From: Mactromeris polynyma
Lineage: Eukaryota > Mollusca > Bivalvia > Venerida > Mactridae
NCBI GenBank assembly: GCA_032209605.1
Contig: JASFXZ010000001.1
Span: 39,870,619 to 39,934,618 of the forward strand
Reading direction: 5' to 3'
DNA: 64,000 nucleotides
In this document: positions 36,222 to 46,800 of the stretch, one piece after another
Numbering within the stretch: the first letter of the stretch is position 1
Layout: every line of letters begins with the position of its first letter
Position numbers and translations under genes: made by a program
Notes under the pieces: generated by a model
Databases searched by the model: none
Told to the model about the DNA's origin: nothing
The model's input: the letters and a program-made list of their open reading frames with translations, nothing else

Positions 36222-36478
36222 GCCGAATTTTGAGTACGAATGTAGTACGAAATTAAATTCGTGGTTATTCGTAGTGATTCGTACTGACTTCGTAGTGGGT
36301 CGTATCCATTCGTCATATTCGTGTGGCGTTCGTGATGCCAGTACGACAATTTTAAAACTGCAGAAGACATTCGTAGCGATTCGTAGTAGTGCATTCGTAC
36401 AACATTCATGTGGCTATCGTACCGGTTCGTGCACTAGTTCGGTATACATCGTACTATTCGTGCGGCATTCGTAGCTGT
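36222..36478 (+). repeat. Irregular TTCGTA-rich repeat
   Basis: ATTCGTA, TTCGTG and close variants recur more than fifteen times in about 250 bp, with irregular spacing and both ATTCGTAGTGATTCGTA and ATTCGTACAACATTCATG-like combinations. There is no exact period, so this is a cryptic or badly decayed array. Frames on both strands across it show no protein character. Confidence 0.7.
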
Positions 36479-36956
36479 ACATGACTAAATCCATGTTTTG
36501 ATGCTCATTTGTGTTTTTGACTTCGTCATTATTCAATACAAACAGAACATCGACGTCTAAAGCCAGCAATTGAATTTAAATTTAGTTGCGAGTATTTAAT
36601 TGATTTACCAAACATCACACGAAATCATCTCCGATATGATAAAAACTGATTTTGAATACTCATTTTAAGTTAAATGAAAATTGAAATTAAACCTTCTCAT
36701 GGTATTTAGTACTGAAATATTTCTAATGCCTTCCTATTTTACCAGCGGGTATATTAAAATGAATAAGAACTTTAACATATTTATAGTACAAATATATAAA
36801 CATTCCCATTGAAGTTGTGTATACTCAGTTTATAAACGGCTGATGTAGTGTGATAGAGCAAGATAGTAAAAGTCAATGCATGAATTCAGCCGAAATACTT
36901 TTGATGGGTAGATGTTTAAAGCTTAATTGAATAACACACTCATATTATATTTATAT

Positions 36957-37137
36957 TACGGAGGAGACGTAATGGTCCAGAGCCTGACTTCTATCTCGAA
37001 GGTCGAGGGCTCGAATCCCGCAAAGTGCGAATTAAAGTCACTAACTTCACAAACCATTTATTAGATAGTTACGCAGGAAACCGTCATCGAATGTGATTTA
37101 TATAAGTTGTATACTTGTTTCACAGTCGATGTTAAAC
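36957..37137 (+). repeat. tRNA-derived SINE, family S2, copy 1
   Basis: A B-box-like GGGCTCGAATCCCGC lies at about 37007-37021, and the element ends with GTTGTATACTTGTTTCACAG plus TCGATGTTAAAC. The same tail occurs at 46560-46593. The body differs from family S1. Confidence 0.7.
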
Positions 37138-37248
37138 CTATATGTCGAACTATACTTCGAGTAGTATTAGCAATAGCACCTGATCAGTGCTCATGGTTGA
37201 TGTATTGTTTGTGCCATTTCCTGCTTTTTATCTTTACTCATTTTTTTT

Positions 37249-37636
37249 ACTACGGCCTAAAACATATTTTTGTTTCAGGTTTCATACCCACAAAAATAGT
37301 GTAGGTAGGTCGCAATTTGTTTTTTTGGGAGATTTATTTTATTTTTAAACGAAGTCAATTAAACATAGATTTGAATGAATATATGTTAAAAGACAAATCC
37401 CCTGTCCCTTCTAAAAACATGGATACTGTTTAATCAAGGCGAATGTAATGCTCTATAGCTGGAATACTCGTAAAGCGTCTTATACCTGGGCAGAAATATG
37501 AACCTAAAGAAACATTCACACAAAGAAATTTTACAAAAAAGAAAACAATGTCAACACGCAAAAAAAGTTTTAGGGTCGGTGCAAAAAAATAGGGTAGGTC
37601 GGGAAACCTGAAATAAACATATTGTTTACGCCTTAC
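37249..37636. mobile_element. MITE with ~50-bp terminal inverted repeats, directly upstream of the KY-type gene's first coding exon
   Basis: The left arm has TTTCAGGTTTCATACCCACA after CTACGGCCTAAAACATAT. The reverse complement of the right arm reads GTAAGGCGTAAACAATATGT, then TTTCAGGTTTCCCGACCTAC. The arms match at most positions, and the interior also has GTAGGTAGGTCG-type motifs. No coding capacity. Its right end lies 15 bp from the splice acceptor of the exon containing the start codon. Confidence 0.78.
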
Positions 37637-37651
37637 TTGTTATATTTTCAG

Positions 37652-37714
37652 ATTATCATACTAGGTACAATCCTACTAAGTTTAATCATTAACTAGTGAC
37701 CAGTGCCTTCCAGC
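37652..37714 (+). other. 5' UTR part of the first coding exon (KY-type gene)
   Basis: TATATTTTCAG ends at 37651 and looks like a splice acceptor, so transcription probably starts at a non-coding exon further upstream that I cannot locate. The 63 bases up to the ATG contain in-frame stops. A second AG directly before the start (37712-37713) could be an alternative acceptor. Confidence 0.5.
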
Positions 37715-37810
37715 ATGGGTGGTAAAGGCTCCAAAGGTGGCAAAGGTGCGGCCAGCGGAGGATCAGGAGGGAAGGGTGGAACTAACAGACCCGTAGAAAA
37801 GGTCGACATT
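37715..37810 (+). CDS. KY-type gene, exon 1 (residues 1-32)
   Basis: The start is the first ATG after the acceptor. It opens a Gly/Lys/Ser-rich stretch with repeated GGKG units, a low-complexity N-terminus seen in many cytoskeletal proteins. The donor ATT|GTAAGT is strong, phase 0. A MITE begins five bases into the intron. Confidence 0.85.
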
Positions 37811-40800
37811 GTAAGTACAGTAACACCCCAATAATACGACCACCTTTGGGACTCTTGTAAACTGGTCTTCATATTGAGGTGGTCTTCTTATTGAGTTTGA
37901 ATGAAGAGCAAAACATTTGAAATGGACTTGAACATTATTATCATAATTTCGAGGTGGTCTTATTATTGAGGTGGTCTTTAAGTCAGTTTTACTGTATATT
38001 TATTACAATAATAGATTATTATATTATATAAAATGGTTAGCACTGGGGAAAAAGAGAAAATTTTGAAAGTACTACAAATGTGTAACCCGCCCAGTTAGCT
38101 TAGTTGGTAGAGGGCTGGGCTGTCAGGATGTCCAGGTTTTAATCCCGGGCAGGTCATGTCCAACTGTGACATTTGGCTACGGTCATTTCCATCCACCTCT
38201 GATTCATGGGTGAACGTTGTCAACTGCTTGCGAAATGGCAAGTTAATGCTGATAAGTAATTAATTGCCGGAAAACTGGTTAAGTCAACCATCAATTAATA
38301 TAAGTTTAATTATGCTGTTTATATGAAACGCTGCCAGTTGTGCACATTTCGTACAATGTATATCAACAATTCAGGCGTGGTTGTATGAATGTATATTATC
38401 ATTCTCTTTTGTCACTGAAAATAAATTAAACTTTTCAATATATCGTTTTCTAAGGCAATGTGCAACGGACGTTTCAACTCTCCTAGCTACAACGGTTGAT
38501 CATTTCTGAAAATTTGTGACAGATATACTCAAGTATGTCACGATGAAATTTCCATCAAATTCAATGTACAGAAACATAAGATACTACAATAGTCCTCGTA
38601 TATTTGAAACCTTATCGTCTTTCATTTAGCTTCAGATTCAATTAGCAAGTTCAGTGTAAGAGTGTGATTGTAAATTCTGTTTCCATAACAGCCGAATATG
38701 ACACGATATATTGAACATGCTCTAATTCCAGAACAATATACCTGCCAGTAACCCGGACTATCCCCCACCGTACGTACCGGAGACGTATAAGGACGAAATA
38801 TTTACTGAATCTATCGTGAAAGAAATACAAACCAAAATAAATGAGGTATGTAGAAAATCAAAGGACTTATATGTTGTACTGAATCATATTAAGATAAATA
38901 CACTATTTTAAAAGATGTGTATACCCTTCGACGAAAGTCCACTCAGAATGGTACTTGCAATTTCCATAATCAAATATCTTAGCCCATTTTCTTAGTTTGT
39001 TTTCGCAACATGACCGAATGCAGTTGATCAAGACCACAAATGAGCCATCATGTATTGGGGAGTTGAAGTCATATAAGCAGCCGGGGTCTTCTACGACGCT
39101 TCTAGCTTTTAGGGTGGAGGAAGACCCCAGTTGCCCCTACTTGAAAGCATTATTTTGGGCATTTGTGGGCACCTGAGTAGCTTGCTGGATAGCTTCCTTT
39201 CATACAAAGTTTGCATCCCTGATGAGATTATAGTCCGCAGCAGTTAGGGTTATGTGATTTTAAGTCAGCAACCATAACCACTCTGCCACTGAGGACCCCA
39301 ACAACCATGTCCTTGTTAATAGAAGTAGAAATATAGTTGATACCTATTCACAAGCACACCTGCCAATACATTGAAAGACATGTGAAGATTAAAAATGTAC
39401 AATAAGTCATCGGCTAAGTTAGTCCTACGGTGTGCGATATTGACATTGGCAATAGAGTGACCAAGACCAGTTTAAGCCATGATAGAATCGGTGCTAACAG
39501 TAATTAATTAATTGTTGAGGTGTAACATTCACTTTCAGATGCCAAACGGCGCGGACGGAAGTTATACTTCCTTATTGCAGAAACTGTCAACGTTGGCAGA
39601 TACAGAAGTCCAATTCGTTATAGGTATATTCCCAGATTACTGTAGAATGAACTTATGTTGTTGGTTTGGGTAAAGTCATTTCAGCATTACTTGATATCAC
39701 CTGTGTTGATAGGTTTCATACAAGTACCTTATTTCACAAGCAGGTTTCAAATTACCAACCTTAATAAAAAAACTTGGTGTTGAATGACTTTATGTAGATG
39801 GGCGATGACAGATGTCGGACATTTGTTGCGTGTACATCAAGTTGTCTCCCTTCTCCAGTGATGTACTTAACGTAATGTGAGTGAGTAAATTCAAATACAT
39901 TGACAATATATGTACAGACGTAAGGGCAATTGTAACATAGTCAATGAATTATATAAAATAATACTTTAATTCATTATTATGGAGGGCATTAAAGGTGTGC
40001 ACTTTGTTTGATTTCAAACACAAATGTAATACATATATTTCAGCAGTATAGATTTGTATAATTGTAACCTATTTATCAATTAGTAGAAAATAAACTTTTA
40101 TGTGAGTGTCTGTGAGGCCATTAAATGTATAATTTGCTTGATTTCAAACACTACTGTAAATTTACATATATTTTAGCTGTATATTTATGGATAAAGTCAC
40201 AAGACTATGAAAGCTCTGCTCTAGATCTGGTGAAGGCGGGGGACACTCCTAAAGGTTACATGAAAACGATGAAGGAAGGCACAGGAGACCATACTTCGTT
40301 CTTTACTATAATGTGCAGGTATATATAGCATTGATACGGTGAAATAATACAATCACTTACTTAATTATCACTACTTAGTGCCTCTGTGACAAAATGAATA
40401 TCACGGAGTTGGTTACCATCACGATACAGACAAAGTACTGCCAAAATAATGTGTTGCTTGATATTATTATCCGTATGTATTTGTTTTATTAGAATATGTC
40501 TTTGATAAAGTTAGGTTAGAATCGACAAATAAAAATGAAATGCTGACTATAAAACACAATTTATTATACATGTCTGTCTAAATATTGAACACATTATCCT
40601 TCATATATGTATTAGTTAATTACGAAGAGGTATGCTTATGAGTTACTACTACTACATTTGACGTACGATGTAAAACATGAGAATAAATCGAGGGGTGAAC
40701 GTGAAAATACTTTTCGATTTGCAAACATATATAAAGAAGTTTGAACTTATGTAGTGTAAAGTGAAACTCATCAGTGATTACTCTCTTGTTAGAGGTTGTG

Positions 40801-43800
40801 GTATTTGACTTCAAAAATTATCATTTAAATATTCATCAGAATCTTCGTTTGTCTGTAATTTCCTTATTTCTTTAAAATGAATGAAATAGGTAATAAGCAT
40901 GCATACTCTCCTTTAGCATCGTGCGCTTATTCCGATACATAATCGGTAGTGGAATCAAAGCGCTGTGTGGGGGGCGTTGATCATGCCATGCTTTAACCTA
41001 CTGTACGTTTGTTGTGATTTTGGAGTGGTGGTGCTCGTTGTCTGTGGTATTTCCCGTACGATTTCATAAATCATATTCATACAGTGCAGATATATTTAAT
41101 TTTATAATAAATTATGCAATCGCTTTCAGGAGATCAGGTATACCATGCATACTAATGGACGGTATTGGAAAAGGTAAAGCTTACTCAGTGGGCGATGCTG
41201 AAAGTCAACTAGCGACAAGATGGACTATTGTTTATGCAGACAATGAATGGCACATGGCTCATATTGATTGGTGTATGCAAGCATATGAAGATGATAATCA
41301 GAATGAGTCTAAAAAGCAAGTATGTACGAGTATTCATAGCTTTGCTTGTTTTCCTATAGTTTCAGTTATTACCATACGTGTTCTACTTGTAGGAAATGGT
41401 TATAAATCCTTGAAACGTGGTGAGCCAATGTTAAAATCTCTGCCCATAGTGGCAATTTCTGCCCTTGGTTCAATGAACTACACGCATACAAAATCATGAA
41501 CTAAATCAAAAGTTACTATCTCCCAGCTCAACTATAATAAATGTCCATCCGTTTCGACATAGTTGTATGTAATATTATATGAAACGACGATGAAAAAGCT
41601 CGCCTCACTTAATAAAATCAGGTTTCTCTGTTAATTATTACATTGTATAGCTATACAAATTCGTGTATATGCAATGACATCAATAGTATATTTTTTATTC
41701 TAGTCTTCAGATTTCTTTTTTCTTACGGATCCGGATGATTTCGTACAGTTCTGTTTCCCAGACAATTATCAGTGGCAATTACTTGATAGACCAGTTTCTA
41801 AGAAGGAGTTTCTTACACTACCAAACTGTCGACCAAAGTTTTACGAACTAGACGGTACTGTTGTCAGTCCAAAAACATCAACAGTGAAAGCGATGAATGG
41901 TAAAACCAATATAGAAATCTCGTTTCCGAAATCTCGAATGGGACGAGTGAATTTGAGTTATCTGTTAACTTACATTGACACTCCAAAAGAAGATGACGAC
42001 ACTGACAACATGTTGAACAATCTGGAGAAATTCGTATTTCTAAACAGAAAGCCAACTAAGTTTATATTTGAAATATGCTTACCTGTGCCTGGAAAATACG
42101 TATTTGACATTTTTGGAGAGCTTGAACAAAATGCCAAATATGAAAACAACGATGACACTGAAGATACAGCAACTGAAATCGAGAAGTTCGGTCAGTTCAA
42201 ACTCCTCTCAAATAAAACTTTTCAAGCTGAAGATTTAGAATTGTTGCCGGAATGTCCTGCGAATGGGTGGGGACCTGGTCCACGGTGTAAAACATTAGGA
42301 TTGGTACCCAAGTCGCATCTTGAAGGGGTCATCTACCTGAAACCAGGCGAAACACGTAATATTGTGTTCAAAATGAACCGGGAACTAGATGTAACATGTC
42401 AACTAACACACAATTTTCTCCCCGTCTATGTGTTAGTCGAACAGGTAGATAATGTCACATTCTTCCAATATTAGCGGATGTTATAACCGCATGTACATAT
42501 TTCCGGCATAAGTAATGTTCACACTCAGCGTATAACCCTATGCAGCAGTATATGTCAAAGGAAACAATATCTTTGAACGTAATTAATATAAATTAATAGT
42601 CAAAATTTGTATTTTATAGCCATTGTCCTTTTCCCCTTCTACATGGATTGGATGGAATATGGTCATAGATGTACTTGCTATTTGTTATTTATGTCTTTCG
42701 TATTAAAATATGTGTCACCAAAAAATAAGTTTGTATTAACATGTAATGCTAAGATAATTTGCTAATAGGTCGAATTATTTTGAAATGAGTCATTTTAAGT
42801 GTTTTTAATTTGATGTATCGTGATGAGCTGTTAAGTAAATATAGATTATCGCGACAAGCTTTAACTTGATCATTCTTTAATCAGGTTGAATGTACGACGG
42901 ACAAACATGAAGCCAATATTAAGTTACAGATACCAGAAGATGGACAATATGGCTTGAAGATCTACAGTAGAGAGACCGGAAGTAAGGGCTACAATGAAGC
43001 CTGTATCTATCTGATACGACAGAGAACAAAAACGCGACTCCCAGAGGTCAGTGCTTGATACTAAACAAACACCTGTCTAGTGCTTATTTCGATTTGTAGA
43101 TTCCGCCAAAGAGTTTTAAATTATAGAAAAAGAAGTCAAGAATTCTCGTTGAATGATCTGATCTGAGGCGGGCGTAAAGTACAAGGGGTTGAGCGAGTCA
43201 CTTCTGGTCCGAAGCTTATGGGTACGATCCCTTCGTTAAATGAAGTTTGATCACAAAATTCACTATTCCAGAATTTATAAAAATAAATAAGTTTAAACTA
43301 AATAATCTTATCAGAAGCAAGTAAAAGACAATCGACAAGCTCATATATGTTATTATATCACGCATTTTCTGTTTAGATATGCACTGATTTTACGCATTAT
43401 AGTATATAGACAGTTCACAAGCTTTCACCAAAGTTACGTTTGCACTTTTATTTATACAGCCAGACCTCGTTTATTCGACAATCTTTAATACGAAGACCTG
43501 GCATAATCCGAAATAAATATCAGGACCCGATGTATCTTAGGCACATCGAATTGAAATGGGCTATTCGAAATCATGTATTATTCGAATGAAAATTTCGGAC
43601 CCGACTAATTCGAATGAACGAGGTCCAACTGTATATATATATAAATACATTTTTTGAATATAATATGCTATCCTTGTTTTGTACTCATTATGTGCCTTTC
43701 ATTATTTTGTCAAGAATTATGAGCGAGGATCTAGACGTGTAAGTTATGTCACATGTGTGTGTGTGTGTGAATATTGGTTATTGGTGATTTAGTTTGTACA

Positions 43801-46800
43801 GTAAAACTGAAGTAAAGGCTACCTCGAAATTAAGACCACTTCATTAATTAGACCACTTCATTAATTAGACCACTTCATTAATTTGACCATATTTTTATTG
43901 ACCAATTTTTAAGTTTCTTACATAGTGTAAGTCGATTGTCAAAGCATATAACAACTAAGTCCGGGTTTCTTCATAACCTTTGGTGGTTTTATTACTGAGG
44001 ATTTACTGTAGTTTCACTCTGTGTGTGTATGTGAGTTAGTTTTTTGTCCATGGATTAGTTTAAGATTAAGCTGTTACAAGGAAAGCCTTTTTCAAAGCCG
44101 TATTTATAATTAATGAATGGCGGTGGATGTCATAATGTATGTGTGTTACTTCTTTTATCGTATTCAATTAATATGTTGTACGTTTGTAGAATACTGTATT
44201 TGTGGTAAAGTTCGCGAGGTGGAAATGTTTGCGAATTTCGCGAATTTAAGACAGTCGGGAAAATATCATCCAGCGTAAAACTGCTTGTACACAGAATACA
44301 AGTATATTTTACTTCACTTTGCAATATAGCAATACTCATGTCGGTAATTCGCGAAAATTTCCGCTCACAAAACATCAAAATCGCAGATTCACGAACTTTT
44401 TCACTCGCGAAAATATCCACTTATACAGCAATAAAGTAGTATGACGGTTAGTAGATCGTAGTTAGTATAAAAATTATATCTCATGATTCGCCTACCTCGC
44501 TGCGACATCTTTTATATTCTACACCTTGTCTTCCAATTATTCAACACTTTTTTCTATATATAGTTATGGTTTTCGTTTATTTATGATATTGTGACTTACC
44601 ATATTACTTTCTCAATGGCTTTGAAGGTACGGGTCGTTTTAACGGTCAAATTATAATTTCACAAGAGCAAATGCATATAGAAATATATGTTCGTTTATTA
44701 TTCAAACGGACTGTCTAAAACAATTTAAGTGCAAATAGAATGCATGATTATTTTGCATGATTTAACATTTCACTGCATTCTGTAACATCCATGGAGTGGT
44801 ATATCTATGGCAGCGATGTTTTAGTTACAATTTACTTTTTTTGTAAAAAATGAATGAAGAAGTAGATCAGGAAATGCCACATACTAAATACACAGCCACC
44901 CAAAACACAAGGAGACATGAAAATAGATACAATTGGACCTCGTTCATTCGAATTCATCGGGACTGAAATTTAATTTCGAATAACACATGATTTTGAATAG
45001 CCTATTTTAATTCGACGTGCTTAAGAAGATACATTGGGGCATGATATGTATTTCGGATGATACCATGTATTCGGATAAAAGGTTGTCGAATAAACAAGGC
45101 CAGACTGCACATACGAGTAATCAATTACAAGGCAAAGGACACAATATACAATTATTCATGATTCATGATTCATAGAGCTTTATTATTAATTTTATACAAT
45201 TTTGAACAACTGCTAAATTGTACCTGTCGACTTTATATATTTAATTTCCTCAGAAATATCGTGACAAAATGATAAGGAGCCGACTAGAGAACCATATAGA
45301 AAACCATACATCAGAGAAAGCGCTGGAAGACGCTATGAATGTGTTTAAGTGTTACAATATACCTGACAACGGAACATTGAAGAGAGCGGAGGAGAAGTTA
45401 AAGCAGTACTGGCAAACAAAACGGGGTATGTTTGTGTATGGTTTTATTTACAAAATAAACATAAATGACAAGATCTACTGGAGTTGAATAATAATTTCAT
45501 TCCAGTGTGTACAAGAGAAGAGCATCGTCCGACGGTAACGTCTTAAAGTCGCTTGATCCGGATATATTCGCCGTGAAATATTGATCAGTGTCTGCAGTTA
45601 AAAAATGGACGCCGATTAATGCTAAAATTAGAACTATATCCTTGTTTCAGTCACGACTAGATGTACAAGATAAACATTCATCGTTTTACCAAAAATGCTT
45701 TACTTATTTCCGTGTTGCCATGTTTTGTTGCATAAAGCCAGTAAAAAAATCAATGAAAGTGTCACGTGACTGGGTGGCTTAAATTCTGTAACAAATGTTC
45801 CCACGACCCCTCCCTCTGTTTACGACGTTACATCTTTCACCCTCTCTTATATTAATTGCAATTACATGCTCTACTTAAAACGACGAAACTGTACATCTAT
45901 GGATGATAAGAGTGCACATCTCCAGAGCAGTTCCCTCCATTCAGCAACAATCATTTATTCATATTGTTAGAAACAACGTAATCTCTCTAGAGGAATAACC
46001 TCTAAACAACAGTCAATTTTGCGTATTCTTGGGTCTGATGCTCTGGAGATGTAGCATCATACTACGTGCGCATGTAGGAGAACATATGTCTTCCATGGCC
46101 CCTTTGTGTCACCGTACAAAAAGGAGTACAAACTTTATATTTTAGAACTACGCGGTGCTGTGATCGGCAGGAATATGAATGTGTCACATAAATGGTTAGA
46201 CAAGGCCAACCATTCAAAATATAAATCTGATTTACAAGACGAAATACGGCAAGCTGAACGTATGGAGAAAAATATGGGAAGACTAAAGGGTATGTAATTA
46301 ATGAGGCAATCAGTGACATAAATAAACATACAGTGATTGTATGTACACGTATTGCATTCGTCTCTTCTTGCTTTGCATTGCTGCAGATGGCTTCAACGGT
46401 TGATGTTGCTTATTCTATAAAACAAATAAAGAGGCGTAGTGGAGGTTGTGAGGTCGTATAGCACTATGACGAGGTTGAACCCCTGACCTCACAGTCTCTG
46501 AATTAGACACGAGTACTGGTCAGTAATCCAGGAAGCACTCATTGTGAGGGATTAATATCAGTTGTAAACTTGTTTCGCTATCGATGTTAATAAAATAAGC
46601 TCACCCTGTATTAAGTTAATATCATGCAGCAATGTGATATGCTTACTATTATCATATTATTTGGCAGCTACTTTTTGTTCAAGTTTAGGTTTCACGAAAG
46701 ATTGGTGTTCCAGTGAAAATCGGTGATCAAACATTAGTTAGTAATAGTTATTTGTCGCAATCATTTCCGGCGAACACTGGGTAAAACCACCGACCTACCG

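Noticed and set aside
38089..38160. Functional tRNA gene (Asp-like anticodon)
   Set aside because: The anticodon arm pairs poorly, and the head is followed by a SINE body shared with two other loci. The same reasoning applies to the heads at 8737, 55310 and 58996.
45918..46052. 13-bp inverted repeat CATCTCCAGAGCA/TGCTCTGGAGATG in intron 8
   Set aside because: The match does not extend beyond 13 bp and no target duplication is visible, so I did not call a mobile element.
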